Shown: positions 44,085 through 53,419, counted from the first letter of the stretch. The stretch is 58,008 nucleotides of DNA from an uncultured archaeon (GCA_902384525.1 CABMCA010000066.1:1-58008), one strand, 5' to 3'. A program made the numbers and translations. The notes: generated by a model not told the origin, from the sequence alone.

Positions 44085-45053
44085 CTAATCCCATACAAGT
44101 ATGTCTTTTTTATTTAATACAGAGTAATCTGCAAGGATCCCGGCGGCAAAAAACAGCATGACCACCAGGATATCAAACAATTTCTGGCCAAGTATATCCG
44201 GCACCTGCATACCATTGAATTCCGGTTTTATGCCAAGGAGAGCAAAAACGGTGCGTTCATAGTTTTTCGTCACCGATAATTCCTCGATGAAGTTCCTGGC
44301 GGTCTCATATGAGCTGAATTTTGCGAGGACCTGTTTTTCCTGTTCCTTATTGAAGTATATGCTGTTGAAGAAACCACCAGGCACCTGGTTGTCAGGATCC
44401 ATCGTGTCCCCTATCTGGGGCAGTATGAGGACGAATACCATCCATATGGTGAAAGCCACTATGAGGGCGTTTGAAAGACTCCTCATACTCAGGAAGAGGA
44501 ATGCCGCCAGACTAAAGAATGCCATAATGTAAATCCATGAAATTGCAAGCACCAGCAGTAACTTGGCGGCTTCGGTTAAAGTTAATGCAGCGCCTGCGAC
44601 GAACACGAGACTTAAAAGGGCGAATGAGCCGACAAATACCAGCACGATGCCTATGAATACAGCATTTCCCAGCATCTTCCCGAATAACAAGTCTTTGCGG
44701 CTGACAGGTCGTGTCAGGATGAGTTTGAGTGTCTGCGTGTTTTTTTCCCTGGCTATGGTGAGGCTGCCTAGCAGGATACCAAGTATTGCACCCACGATTT
44801 CAAGGTAATCTATGACCCCGCGAAGCAAATTCAGCGGAAATAACTCAGGTTGTGGTCCGCCTGGTTGTTTACCAAGTTCTTTCAGGATATGGAGGGAAGA
44901 TTGGTATGAGTCAACCTGGCTTTTGAATACAAAAGAGGAGACTATGACCGATGTTGCGGTTAACGCCAGAAGCAGCAGTAGAACAGTAAGAAATATACCG
45001 CTGTGGAGTATGTCTTTGAACTCTTTTCTTGCGATTACTAAGGAATTGCTCAT
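44085..45053 (-). CDS. ABC-2 family exporter permease (NosY-like), second copy
   Basis: A 322-residue membrane protein beginning NSLVIARKEFKDILHSG, with six predicted helices and a long extracellular loop between helices 1 and 2. The LTIAREKNTQTLKLILTRPVSRKDLLFGK stretch (quoted in part) is typical of NosY/ABC2_membrane permeases. It starts 3 bases after its sister permease, so together they would form a heterodimeric channel with the ATPase at 45967. The substrate is unknown. Confidence 0.9.
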   Translation of the reverse strand: MSNSLVIARKEFKDILHSGIFLTVLLLLLALTATSVIVSSFVFKSQVDSYQSSLHILKELGKQPGGPQPELFPLNLLRGVIDYLEIVGAILGILLGSLTIAREKNTQTLKLILTRPVSRKDLLFGKMLGNAVFIGIVLVFVGSFALLSLVFVAGAALTLTEAAKLLLVLAISWIYIMAFFSLAAFLFLSMRSLSNALIVAFTIWMVFVLILPQIGDTMDPDNQVPGGFFNSIYFNKEQEKQVLAKFSSYETARNFIEELSVTKNYERTVFALLGIKPEFNGMQVPDILGQKLFDILVVMLFFAAGILADYSVLNKKDILVWD

Positions 45054-45056
45054 GGT

Positions 45057-45977
45057 TCACCATCGGGATTTGTCGAATGAATAAACGGCGGCAAAGCTTG
45101 CTGCAAGACCCAGCAGCATCCAGCAGAATATCTTGAAGGCATTAAGTATGCCCGATTGAACTGGTGCAGCAGTCCCGGTTGCCTTCATACCCAGGATGGT
45201 GGCTGCTGATTCTTTGTAGTGTTCTGAGATAGAGAAAGGATATACGGTATCATGCATGGTCTGTAGTGCAGGGTTCTGGAGTATGTCAGTCTGCGGCAGT
45301 GTCGGGTTCAACGAACCCGTGGGGTAAAGGGCAGATGTCAACTCAGGCAGTACAAACGTTATCATAATCCAGAAAATAATGGGGATGAGGAGAGCCACGA
45401 CCTCATCATCCTTAACCAGAGCGAAGCTGAACCCCAGAAACGCAAAACCAAGCAGGTAAACCCATGAAAAACCATAGAAGCTGAACAAATGGATCACATC
45501 CTGGGCGTTAAGGCTTACCAGAAAAGCCGAAGATATCGCACTTATCGCTGCGGCAAGGAGTATCACCGCCGCCAGGACTAAGGATATCCCCAGCAATTTG
45601 CCCAGCAGGAAGTCTTCTTTGCTTATAGGCCTTGAAAAAAGCAGTTTTAACACTCCTGCTTTTCGTTCGCGCATTCCTGCTGCATAACCTGTGCTTATGG
45701 CAAGCAGCCCACCGATGAGGATAACGTAGATTATCATATTTTTAAGGAGGGCAAGATGGGGATAATCTGCAAATGGAGAGGAGGGGGCGACTTTTCCACT
45801 CTGGCGCAACTGTTCGGCTGCTGCGGTATATACCTGGTTTATAGTATGCTGGGATGACCAGCCGATGTAAGCTGATGCGAGCGTCATGGCGACAAAGACC
45901 GCCAGAAGCAGGATAAATGTCCGCTCCCGAAACATCGACTGGATTTCGTGGCGTGCAATAATAATACTATTTTTCAT
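45057..45977 (-). CDS. ABC-2 family exporter permease (NosY-like), first copy
   Basis: A 306-residue permease homologous to the following gene, with the same start (KNSIIIARHEIQSMF) and the GVLKLLFSRPISKEDFLLGK region. Six helices are predicted, and the loop after the first is extracellular. It overlaps the ATPase gene by 11 bases. The pair probably arose by tandem duplication. Confidence 0.9.
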   Translation of the reverse strand: MKNSIIIARHEIQSMFRERTFILLLAVFVAMTLASAYIGWSSQHTINQVYTAAAEQLRQSGKVAPSSPFADYPHLALLKNMIIYVILIGGLLAISTGYAAGMRERKAGVLKLLFSRPISKEDFLLGKLLGISLVLAAVILLAAAISAISSAFLVSLNAQDVIHLFSFYGFSWVYLLGFAFLGFSFALVKDDEVVALLIPIIFWIMITFVLPELTSALYPTGSLNPTLPQTDILQNPALQTMHDTVYPFSISEHYKESAATILGMKATGTAAPVQSGILNAFKIFCWMLLGLAASFAAVYSFDKSRW

Positions 45978-46731
45978 AATGTCCCTCTTCGATCGTCAGG
46001 TATACCTGTTCAAGAGACGATTCATCGTTAAAGCGCTTCATGGTGTTCACCAGGGAGTCAGAGTGTATCAGTTTTCCATGGCTCAATACGCCGATGGTGG
46101 AGCATGTCTTCGTAACCTCTGAAAGAAGATGGGTGTTCATGAAGATGGTCATACCCTGCTCTTTGTTCAACCGCAGCAGGGTGTCACGTAACTGTTTCAC
46201 TCCAAAAGGGTCTAATCCCGACGTGGGTTCGTCAAGGAACAGTACTTTTGGTTCGTGGAGTATCGCCTGGGCTATGCCTATCCTTTGCCGCATACCCTTT
46301 GACAATGCGCTTATTTTTTTGTCACGATAACTTTCAGCGTCAAGGAAATCAAGCACCTGGAGGATACTCTCCTCTGGTTTGCTTATTCCTGATAGTTTTG
46401 CAAAATACTCAAGATTCTCGTAAGATGTCATCGAATCATATAACTGGATGTTCTCAGGAAGATATCCTATTCGTTTTCGCACTTCAACGCTCTCCTTCAA
46501 GATATCAAAACCGGCAACAAAAGCGCCTCCGGAAGTGGGCTGCAACAAGGTGGTCAGCATGTTGACTGTAGTCGTCTTACCCGCACCATTGTGACCGAGG
46601 AACCCGAAAATCTCCCCCTCCGCAACTTTCAAGTTCAGGCCGTCGACTGCGAAATTATCGCCGTATTTCTTTGAAAGAGACCGAACGTCTATTATGAACT
46701 GTTTTTCAGAAGGATTTTTAGAATATTTCAT
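45967..46731 (-). CDS. ABC transporter ATP-binding protein
   Basis: A 254-residue ABC ATPase (CcmA/NosF type). Walker A is GHNGAGKTTT, the signature is LSKGMRQRIGIAQ, Walker B is VLFLDEPTSG and the H-loop is MNTHLLSEV. It drives export through the two permeases downstream. The gene lies 79 bases after the HTH regulator, so a separate promoter is possible in that gap. Confidence 0.95.
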   Translation of the reverse strand: MKYSKNPSEKQFIIDVRSLSKKYGDNFAVDGLNLKVAEGEIFGFLGHNGAGKTTTVNMLTTLLQPTSGGAFVAGFDILKESVEVRKRIGYLPENIQLYDSMTSYENLEYFAKLSGISKPEESILQVLDFLDAESYRDKKISALSKGMRQRIGIAQAILHEPKVLFLDEPTSGLDPFGVKQLRDTLLRLNKEQGMTIFMNTHLLSEVTKTCSTIGVLSHGKLIHSDSLVNTMKRFNDESSLEQVYLTIEEGHYEK

Positions 46732-46810
46732 TTTTATTGATTATAACAAGAATCCCGTACTTAAACCCTTTTTGGGATGCTTATCGAATAATAGAGCAGT
46801 TATCGAACGG

Positions 46811-47347
46811 TCATGTCTCCCACATCTCTATGAACCTGTCAACTAAAATATCCAGGAAACTTTCTTTATATTTTATCAAAACTTTTTTTATAAGTTCAGG
46901 GTCATTAAGGGAATAAAATGATTTTCGACCCCCAACTTCCTTATTCACGATGCTGGAATCAATGAGTTTTTTAAGATGCCAGGATATCGTTGAAGGGCCA
47001 ATATCCAGAATCTTGACAAGATGCTCATGGTTACAGTTATTAGTTTCCAGTAAATAAAGTAAAATATGCCTGATGCTTTTCTGGCGAACCATCTCTAAAA
47101 TTCTTCTCTCTTCATCAGTTATTTGAATATTAGCATAATATCTCAGATACTCTCCAACAGTTTCGGTTTTGATCAAACCTACTTTTTGCAGGTAATTAAG
47201 ATGATATGTAATTTGTCCTGTCGCTATATGTGTTCTTCTCTGGATTTCCCTGAAGTGAAGTCCCGGAGATGTGGATATTAAAGAATAGAGACTCTGTCTT
47301 ATTTCTAATTCTAAAGCTTTCCTCTGGATCTCCTGATAAGAAGTCAT
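46811..47347 (-). CDS. Double winged-helix transcriptional regulator
   Basis: A 178-residue regulator with two ArsR/MarR-like winged helices: residues 12-68 (GLHFREIQRRTHIATGQITYHLNYL) and 95-150 (LVKILDIGPSTISWHLKKLIDSS). Such two-domain wHTH proteins are common archaeal regulators located beside ABC exporter genes and membrane proteins, as here, and probably control the cluster. No metal- or ligand-binding motif is visible. Confidence 0.85.
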   Translation of the reverse strand: MTSYQEIQRKALELEIRQSLYSLISTSPGLHFREIQRRTHIATGQITYHLNYLQKVGLIKTETVGEYLRYYANIQITDEERRILEMVRQKSIRHILLYLLETNNCNHEHLVKILDIGPSTISWHLKKLIDSSIVNKEVGGRKSFYSLNDPELIKKVLIKYKESFLDILVDRFIEMWET

Positions 47348-47356
47348 CTATTTTAC

Positions 47357-47749
47357 CTATTTTTTTGCAAGCCCTGAGAAAAACAATATTAGTATACCAA
47401 AATCTAACAGATGCGCTACAGGTTCAGGCCATCCCGTCTGAGGGAAAAACTCATCCGCAACTATTAGAAATCCTTTTACTGCAAACAAAAAGAAAGCACC
47501 TGTAACAAAAAGCAGCCGTGTTCTTTTATCTTTTTTATATGCGATAGCAGATATTACAAATAAAATTACCGCCAATATGCTTGTAGCTATCGTGATCAAG
47601 GTATCTATACCTATTCCAGAACCGAGTATAGTCCCCCCTTCTCCATCAAGCCTGTGTGTATCTATTAAAATAAAGCTGCCCGCTAACACTAAGGAAATTA
47701 TAATTCCGACAAAAATTATGCATTTCTTTTCCATTTTGAACATATCCAA
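47357..47749 (-). CDS. Small four-helix membrane protein
   Basis: A 130-residue integral membrane protein with four hydrophobic segments (about 10-28, 40-65, 73-93, 105-127) and a basic cytoplasmic loop (AYKKDKRTR). This arrangement recurs in archaea next to wHTH regulators of the type encoded 9 bases downstream, and it may sense membrane state for it. No catalytic motif is present. Confidence 0.7.
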   Translation of the reverse strand: MDMFKMEKKCIIFVGIIISLVLAGSFILIDTHRLDGEGGTILGSGIGIDTLITIATSILAVILFVISAIAYKKDKRTRLLFVTGAFFLFAVKGFLIVADEFFPQTGWPEPVAHLLDFGILILFFSGLAKK

Positions 47750-47828
47750 TTAACAAGATCGCATGCTTAAAAAGACTCCTGGTACACTAATCGAATAAAG
47801 GAATAATACTCCTCACCATTGGTCATCG

Positions 47829-48007
47829 GTTAAGAGCCTATCTCTCCTCTATGAAAATTGCCTGAAAGAAAAAGGATTGAATGTTTCAAAGATAATTTTA
47901 TTTGGGTACCTCTTGATATTATCACTCTCACTTCTGAAGAATTTGAAAGCGGGAAATCCCTTATTACTGAATTTGCGAGAAAAGGGAAAGTAATGTATGC
48001 GACATGA
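47829..48007 (+). pseudogene. Nucleotidyltransferase (MNT-like) remnant with internal deletion
   Basis: One frame reads LLYENCLKEKGLNVSKIILFG, the lead-in to an MNT-type nucleotidyltransferase GSYARG motif. The sequence then jumps frame into VPLDIITLTSEEFE and ARKGKVMYAT, the family's C-terminus, ending at TGA 48005-48007. The catalytic GS...D.D core is gone. It is a clear deletion derivative, probably of an MNT-HEPN-like module. Confidence 0.6.
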
Positions 48008-48125
48008 AGCGCACAGCATCGTCGCCAGGGTTGACCAGATCATGTCACTCTGCGATGATCTTGAAGCGAAACTCGCACTCTCACAGACAGACAGCGAGAG
48101 GTTGATGGAATCTGAAAATCACTAA
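47997..48125 (+). pseudogene. Type I restriction specificity subunit (HsdS) C-terminal remnant
   Basis: A 42-codon frame (MRHEAHSIVARVDQIMSLCDDLEAKLA...) matches the conserved coiled-coil end of HsdS proteins, whose usual form is IVARVDQLM-LCD-LE-L. Everything upstream (target recognition domains) and the hsdR/hsdM genes are missing. It indicates a former type I restriction system at this spot. Confidence 0.7.
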
Positions 48126-48159
48126 CAATTAAGTATTAATAAAATTATAAGGACTCTGA

Positions 48160-49083
48160 ATGAATAACGAGGATATCTGTATTTTAATACCCACCCTCAA
48201 TGAGGGAAAAACAATAGCTGGCCTGGTAAGAGAATTCAAATCGATAGGTTATCCCGATATTCTTGTTATTGACGGTCACAGCACGGATGATACGGTATCA
48301 AAAGCGCAAAATGCAGGGGCAAGAGTCGTGTTGCAAAGCGGCACTGGAAAAGGACAGGCTATCAGCCAGGCATTTCATCTGTTATCAAGCAAATATATAG
48401 TAATGATAGATGGGGATGGGACATATCTTCCTGAAGAAATAAACAAATTACTTGAACCGATAATATCAGGACAAGCTGACCACGTTATTGGTAACAGGTT
48501 CACGAATTACCAGACTGGTGCATTCACAGGCTTGAATCTTTTCGGAAACAGGATATTGAACAAGATATTCGGTTTTGCTTACGGCATCTGGTTAAATGAT
48601 ATACTTTCCGGATACAGGGCATTCAATTATAATTCTTACAAACAAATCGAATTGAACCGGACTGGTTTTGAAGTAGAAACCGAAATTACGGTCGAATGCG
48701 TCAAAAAAGATCTCAAAATCGTTGAAGTGCCCATAACATACCTTGCAAGAGTAAGCGGTGCAGCTACAAAACTTCGGCCAGTCAGGGACGGCTTCCGGAT
48801 CGCTTCAACAATATATCTTCTTGCCAGGACACACAACCCTCTTTTCTACTTTAACCTGATAGGAGGGATTTTAATTCTTCTCGGGGTAGTTGTTGGGATA
48901 TATGTAGTAAATGAATGGATAAAAAACATAACACATGTTCCACTTACAATCCTTGCCACCCTTCTTATAGTGACCGGGATACTGATGTTCATCTTCGCGA
49001 TCCTCAGTGACCTGATAGTCTCAATGCACAGGGAAAATATGCATATGATGCGACAAATCTTGAAGGAAAAGGATAAAATATGA
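48160..49083 (+). CDS. Family 2 glycosyltransferase with C-terminal membrane helices (AglJ-like)
   Basis: A 307-residue GT2 enzyme. The N-terminal GT-A domain has ILIPTLNEGKTI, the DxD-type VMIDGDGTYLPEE and GNRF, and a C-terminal pair of membrane helices (about 225-290). It resembles archaeal dolichyl-phosphate hexosyltransferases such as AglJ that start N-glycan assembly for surface proteins. It is first in a four-gene operon with overlapping starts and stops, and its ATGA overlap couples it to the next gene. Confidence 0.85.
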   Translation: MNNEDICILIPTLNEGKTIAGLVREFKSIGYPDILVIDGHSTDDTVSKAQNAGARVVLQSGTGKGQAISQAFHLLSSKYIVMIDGDGTYLPEEINKLLEPIISGQADHVIGNRFTNYQTGAFTGLNLFGNRILNKIFGFAYGIWLNDILSGYRAFNYNSYKQIELNRTGFEVETEITVECVKKDLKIVEVPITYLARVSGAATKLRPVRDGFRIASTIYLLARTHNPLFYFNLIGGILILLGVVVGIYVVNEWIKNITHVPLTILATLLIVTGILMFIFAILSDLIVSMHRENMHMMRQILKEKDKI

Positions 49084-49736
49084 AAATAGCAATACTTGGA
49101 GGTACAGGCAGCATCGGGGAAGGATTTGCACTGCGATGGGCAGGAAAACATGATATACTTGTTTGTTCCCGCGAAATTGATAAAGCTGTTAATGCAGCGG
49201 AAGAGTACACAAACATACTTTTATACAGAGGCATGCAGTGTTGCGGTATTACAGGATGCGGGAATGAAAAAGCTATCGAGGAAGCTGATGTGGTTGTGCT
49301 TTCCGTGCCTTACAAGGGTGTGATTTCCCTTTTACAGAAGCTATTGCCCATGTTTAAAGATCAGATCGTTATCTCACTTGTTGTTCCCATGACGAAGAAT
49401 GGCCTGTTTGAATACACGCCCCCAGAACAGGGAAGCGCAGCACTTGAGATACAGGAGGTTCTTCCTAAAACCGTTAAAGTTGTTTCATCATACCATAATG
49501 TTTCAGCGCGAAAACTCGCAAAACTTGAATTAAGTCTTGATTATGATGTTGTAGTCTGCGGGGATGACGAGAATGCAAAGCAAACCGTTATGGAACTTAC
49601 ACGCGAAATAAAATCTCTTCGTCCACTTGACGGCGGCGGTCTTGCATCATCGTATATGATCGAGTCCCTGACGCCATTTTTGATCAATCTCGCTATCCGC
49701 AATGGTCTTTCTGACCTTGGCGTTAAGTTCGTATGA
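49080..49736 (+). CDS. npdG: F420H2:NADP oxidoreductase
   Basis: A 218-residue Fno/NpdG enzyme moving hydride between F420H2 and NADP. The NADP-binding Rossmann motif is ILGGTGSIGEGFALRWA at residues 4-20, with CSREIDKA selecting the 2'-phosphate. The family's VVPMTKNG and HNVSARKL motifs are present. It overlaps the glycosyltransferase and the DNA glycosylase genes by 4 bases each, and links the F420 and NADP pools together with the cofE and nadK genes of this window. Confidence 0.93.
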   Translation: MKIAILGGTGSIGEGFALRWAGKHDILVCSREIDKAVNAAEEYTNILLYRGMQCCGITGCGNEKAIEEADVVVLSVPYKGVISLLQKLLPMFKDQIVISLVVPMTKNGLFEYTPPEQGSAALEIQEVLPKTVKVVSSYHNVSARKLAKLELSLDYDVVVCGDDENAKQTVMELTREIKSLRPLDGGGLASSYMIESLTPFLINLAIRNGLSDLGVKFV

Positions 49737-50338
49737 AAAAGATTTATGATCTGCTCCTTCATGAACTTGGTCACAGGCACTGGTGGCCCGCTGATACAGC
49801 TTTTGAGGTTGTTATCGGAGCGGTTCTCACTCAGCAGACAAAGTGGGAGAATGTGGAACGGGCAATAAAGAACCTGAAAGATCATAGCCTGCTGGAAGCA
49901 GATTTCCTTTCAAAAGTTAAAACGGAAGAACTGGAAGAGCTTATCAGATGTACGGGATTTTACAGGCAAAAAGCTATGAGATTAAAAAATATTTCGACAT
50001 TTTTCCATGAAAATCCTGACATTCTTGAAAAACCTGCAGATGAACTCCGAAATGTCCTGCTTTCCCTTGATGGAATAGGAAACGAAACAGCAGACAGCAT
50101 TGTATTATACGCGGCAGATAAACCAAAATTCGTGATCGATGCCTATACAAAAAGAATGTGCAAATGCATTGGGATAGAAGGCGATTACGGAAAACTGCAA
50201 TCTGTCTTTGAGAGTTCGCTGCCTGTTGATGTTCCACTTTATAAAGAATTCCATGCACTCATTGTTGAATATGGAAAGCAATTCTGTGGGAAAAAACGAT
50301 GCGGTGATTGTATACTGGTAGAAAATGGCAAAACGTAA
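49733..50338 (+). CDS. Endonuclease III-related DNA glycosylase (MagIII/COG2231 type)
   Basis: A 201-residue HhH-GPD glycosylase. The start HRHWWPADTAFEVVIGAVLTQQT is typical of the COG2231 group that includes 3-methyladenine glycosylase MagIII. The helix-hairpin-helix is LDGIGNETADSIVLYAADKPKFVIDAYTKR (catalytic-region Asp in VIDAY; long run not quoted further). Near the end FCGKKRCGDC leaves three cysteines, one fewer than the usual iron-sulfur loop. Likely base-excision repair of alkylated bases. Confidence 0.85.
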   Translation: MKKIYDLLLHELGHRHWWPADTAFEVVIGAVLTQQTKWENVERAIKNLKDHSLLEADFLSKVKTEELEELIRCTGFYRQKAMRLKNISTFFHENPDILEKPADELRNVLLSLDGIGNETADSIVLYAADKPKFVIDAYTKRMCKCIGIEGDYGKLQSVFESSLPVDVPLYKEFHALIVEYGKQFCGKKRCGDCILVENGKT

Positions 50339-51320
50339 CAACATCCTTATCCGCGATATCCCACTTTTCGGGTGCATCGCATTTGGTATCATCGATCGCG
50401 GGACGAACGTATTGCAGGTTCGCCCGATAAGTGAATGTCCTATTTCCTGTATTTTTTGCTCAACAGATGCAGGTCCTTATTCACATCAGAGGATATCGGA
50501 ATATATGGTTGATCTTTCGCAACTGCTTGAGGCTTTTGAATGGGCTGCCTCTTATAAAGAGATCGATGACATTGAAGCTCATATCGACACGGTGGGAGAG
50601 CCATCCATGTACCCGCAACTTGTTGATCTTGTGAAGAAGCTTTCTGAAAACAAAAATGTCAAGACTATTTCCATGCAGACAAATGGAGTTCTATTGAACA
50701 CAAAACTCATTGATGAACTGGATAATGCGGGTCTGTCCAGGATTAATATGTCAATCGAAGCCCTTGACCCGGAACTTGCAAAGAGGATAGCAGGGATTGA
50801 TTCATACAACATTGAAAAAGTTCGAAAGACAGCAGAATATATCGCCATGAATACTGATATCGACCTTCTAATTGCCCCTGTATGGCTTCCAGGCATAAAT
50901 GATGAAGAGATCCCAAAATTGATCGAATTTGCACTTTCGATCGGTGCAGGTAAAAAATGGCCTGCTCTTGGAATACAGAAATTCCTTTCCCATAAGAATG
51001 GAAGGAAACCTGATGTGAAAGTGATGAGCTGGGAAAAATTCTATTCACAGCTTGAGGAATGGGAAAAGAAATTCCAGACAAAACTTATTCTTTCCCCCCG
51101 GAATTTTGGGAGCCATGTTTGCAAAGCGCTTCCCAGGATGTTCAAGAGAAACGAAAAAGTAAAAGTAAAAATTATCGGGCCGGGCTGGATGAAGGGTGAG
51201 AAACTTGCTATTGCCAGAGACAGGGTATTGACGATCGTGAATGCCGGCAATATCCCTGTGGGAAAAGAAATCCCGGTCAGGATCGAAAGAGTGGTGGACG
51301 GGATATATATGGCAAGGTGA
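50325..51320 (+). CDS. Radical SAM protein with C-terminal TRAM-like domain
   Basis: A 331-residue radical SAM enzyme (COG2100 type). The [4Fe-4S] motif CPISCIFC (C-x3-C-x2-C) is at about residues 38-45, and the TVGEPSMYP and SMQTNG stretches are SAM-binding. The C-terminal 60 residues (GEKLAIARDRVLTIVNAG) form a TRAM/OB-like RNA-binding domain, so an RNA or ribosomal substrate is plausible. It overlaps the upstream gene by 14 bases and ends the operon. The product is unknown. Confidence 0.85.
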   Translation: MAKRNNILIRDIPLFGCIAFGIIDRGTNVLQVRPISECPISCIFCSTDAGPYSHQRISEYMVDLSQLLEAFEWAASYKEIDDIEAHIDTVGEPSMYPQLVDLVKKLSENKNVKTISMQTNGVLLNTKLIDELDNAGLSRINMSIEALDPELAKRIAGIDSYNIEKVRKTAEYIAMNTDIDLLIAPVWLPGINDEEIPKLIEFALSIGAGKKWPALGIQKFLSHKNGRKPDVKVMSWEKFYSQLEEWEKKFQTKLILSPRNFGSHVCKALPRMFKRNEKVKVKIIGPGWMKGEKLAIARDRVLTIVNAGNIPVGKEIPVRIERVVDGIYMAR

Positions 51321-51457
51321 GCATAGTCTTTATCTGGTATTCTGCCTTGAATACTACCTTTACATCGAGCGTAAACTATATCTATAATTGTTCGAAACAT
51401 ATGAACTGACAATAAGAAACAAAAATCAGAAACAAAAATCAAAAAAGGTGATCAAAA

Positions 51458-51700
51458 ATGACATATGAAAAAACAAACGTTGGTGTGTTGATTGGTTCTA
51501 TTAGTGTAATTGTTGCATTTCTCGTCCTTATTCTATTTGTTCCGGTTTCAACAATATTTCTGGCTTTAGTTATCGGGCTTCTCTTTGCTTTTCCAGTTAC
51601 AGCTTTGATATTAGTCCTCATTAGTGGAACTTCCATAGTTTCAAAGAAAATGAGAAAGCTGTCAAAATCAGAAAAAGAACCCGTCGTAATTTATACCTGA
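51458..51700 (+). CDS. Small two-helix membrane protein
   Basis: An 80-residue protein with two hydrophobic helices (about 8-27 and 30-54) and a basic C-terminal tail ([12 protein letters not shown]). AAAAAAGGTGATCAAAA provides a ribosome site before ATG 51458. Upstream, the tandem AGAAACAAAAATC repeats lie near 51413-51440. The function is unknown; it is possibly a regulator of another membrane protein. Confidence 0.6.
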   Translation: MTYEKTNVGVLIGSISVIVAFLVLILFVPVSTIFLALVIGLLFAFPVTALILVLISGTSIVSKKMRKLSKSEKEPVVIYT

Positions 51701-51786
51701 TATTAACCATAATTAAAAATTTTTTCCATCTTTATAGCAATCAAAACGCATATATCCAGGCGTTTCCCTATGTGAAAGGGATTCTC

Positions 51787-52659
51787 ATGGATTTAGTAAT
51801 TTATTTCAACGGTAAATTCGTGCCAAAAAACGAAGCAAGAACCTCCATATATGATCATGGTTTCTTATATGGGGACGGAGTTTTTGAAGGTATAAGGGCA
51901 TATAACGGCCGGGTATTCAGGCTGAACGAGCATCTTGACAGGATGTATGATTCTGCAAAAGCGATAGACCTGAAGATCCCGCTGTCAAAAGATGAGATGA
52001 AAAAAGCCATCATCGAAACAATGAAGAGAAATAACCTGAGAGATGCTTATATTCGCCCCATAGTATCACGGGGGGACGGCGACCTTGGTCTTGATCCCAG
52101 GAAATGTCCTAAACCCAATGTATTTATAATAACACAGGAATGGGGCGCAATGTACGGGGATCTTTATGAAAAAGGGCTTACAGGTATTACAGTCGGTGTC
52201 AGGAGAAATGCCCCGGAAGCAATGCCCCCGAACATCAAATCATTAAATTACCTGAATAACATCCTTGCAAAGATCGAAGCAAACGCAAAAGGCGGGGATG
52301 AGGCGATAATGTTCGATGTGCATGGTAATCTTTCGGAAGGTTCGGGAGATAATATTTTTGTGGTAAAGAACGACCAGGTTATCACACCACCCGCGCTGAA
52401 TAACCTTCGCGGGATAACAAGGGCCGCTGCAATAGAACTTGCGAGAAAGGAAGGAATAGACGTTCTGGAAACAAATATGGGTTTATTTGATCTTTATACA
52501 GCTGATGAGGTTTTCGTTACAGGGACAGCAGCAGAGATAGGTCCCATTACGAAAATAGATGGGCGGTTAATAGCTGATGGAAAGCCAGGCAAGATCACCA
52601 AAATGCTTATGTCTGCTTTTAAGGAATTAACTATAATAGAAGGGACTCCTATTATATAA
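51787..52659 (+). CDS. ilvE: Branched-chain amino acid aminotransferase
   Basis: IlvE (290 residues) is a fold-type IV PLP transaminase. The conserved N-terminus [17 protein letters not shown] supports ATG 51787 over GTG 51772. PLP-phosphate and substrate regions are [15 protein letters not shown], the catalytic Lys lies in [18 protein letters not shown] (K about 154), and [12 protein letters not shown] is typical. It makes Val, Leu and Ile from keto acids. The gene at 52673 follows after 13 bases. Confidence 0.95.
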   Translation: MDLVIYFNGKFVPKNEARTSIYDHGFLYGDGVFEGIRAYNGRVFRLNEHLDRMYDSAKAIDLKIPLSKDEMKKAIIETMKRNNLRDAYIRPIVSRGDGDLGLDPRKCPKPNVFIITQEWGAMYGDLYEKGLTGITVGVRRNAPEAMPPNIKSLNYLNNILAKIEANAKGGDEAIMFDVHGNLSEGSGDNIFVVKNDQVITPPALNNLRGITRAAAIELARKEGIDVLETNMGLFDLYTADEVFVTGTAAEIGPITKIDGRLIADGKPGKITKMLMSAFKELTIIEGTPII

Positions 52660-52672
52660 GGAGGTTTTAAAA

Positions 52673-53080
52673 ATGACTGAACCGGAAGTTTTAAAAGAAA
52701 CTGATATAAATATCAAACTAAAGGCAAAAATGGTATCAGCGGATGACCTGAATTATACGCTTCAGGTATATCCCAATAACATTGATTGGAAATATATTGA
52801 ATCGGATTCGGAATATAAGATTCATGAATTCAGGTTCAAGGCAGAATCCATAAGACAAATAGTCCGCAATGTATTGTTCAAATATAAGGAAATCATGATC
52901 GGTTCAATAAAAGTCGGGGCAAAAGATTACCTTTTTGAAGTACAGGTTCCAAAGCGGATCGATACTGAAAAACTCAAACAGATGTTTACCCAGATAGGTA
53001 GTGAATTAAATCGCGAGATCCAAAAAAGCAGGACCGAACTGGCATCATTTAAGCAATTCCTGGATGAATGTGAATTTTAA
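52673..53080 (+). CDS. Conserved hypothetical soluble protein (135 aa)
   Basis: A 135-residue protein with a strong ribosome site (AAGGAGGTTTTAAAA) before ATG 52673. An alpha-beta N-terminal half (LNYTLQVYPNNIDWKYI) is followed by a predicted helix pair and a coiled-coil-like end (MFTQIGSELNREIQK). No catalytic motif is visible and I do not recognise the family. It is presumably co-transcribed with ilvE. Confidence 0.6.
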   Translation: MTEPEVLKETDINIKLKAKMVSADDLNYTLQVYPNNIDWKYIESDSEYKIHEFRFKAESIRQIVRNVLFKYKEIMIGSIKVGAKDYLFEVQVPKRIDTEKLKQMFTQIGSELNREIQKSRTELASFKQFLDECEF

Positions 53081-53090
53081 GTAAAATTAA

Positions 53091-53170
53091 AAATTAAAAG
53101 AATCTTTGCGCCTTAGTACTCTGCAAAAAACTGCAAAGAAAACCATAGCCGCAAAGACTTCTTTTAATTT
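53091..53170. repeat. 80-bp imperfect inverted repeat
   Basis: A 20-base arm (AAATTAAAAGAATCTTTGCG at 53091-53110) pairs with its near complement at 53150-53170, with a single one-base difference. The intervening 39 bases contain a shorter GCAAA-rich repeat. It begins 11 bases after the stop of the gene at 52673 and could terminate it or be a small non-coding RNA or MITE-like relic. Confidence 0.65.
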
Positions 53171-53181
53171 TATGTTTGTTG

Positions 53182-53217
53182 GCTAATATTATAGCTGATA
53201 TTATGGCTGATATTATA
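53182..53217. repeat. Three 12-bp tandem repeats
   Basis: GCTAATATTATA, GCTGATATTATG and GCTGATATTATA follow one another at 53182, 53194 and 53206, next to the 3' end of the small leftward gene at 53213. Confidence 0.7.
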
Positions 53218-53419
53218 ATTCCCTGACTACGTGAATATTTGAGAAGGGGATATAATGTTTCTTTCCTGCATGTTCTCCTTCCAGCGGGAAAAATACCAGA
53301 TATTGTTCATTATGCTTCACTTCAATTACATTCGAGTTTGTGATCCATTTGTCAAATGTCCTGTTCCCATCATCATCCACATATCTTCTGGATTCTATGA
53401 TATACTTTCTTTCAGTCAT
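53213..53419 (-). CDS. Small conserved hypothetical protein (68 aa)
   Basis: A 68-residue soluble protein (MTERKYIIESRRYVDDDGNRTFDKW...) with a beta-rich pattern ending HYIPFSNIHVVREL. GGAGGATAAAAAAC precedes ATG 53419 as a ribosome site. No known motif is visible. Its compact, beta-strand-like sequence recalls small DNA- or protein-binding barrels but that is speculative. Confidence 0.55.
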   Translation of the reverse strand: MTERKYIIESRRYVDDDGNRTFDKWITNSNVIEVKHNEQYLVFFPLEGEHAGKKHYIPFSNIHVVREL

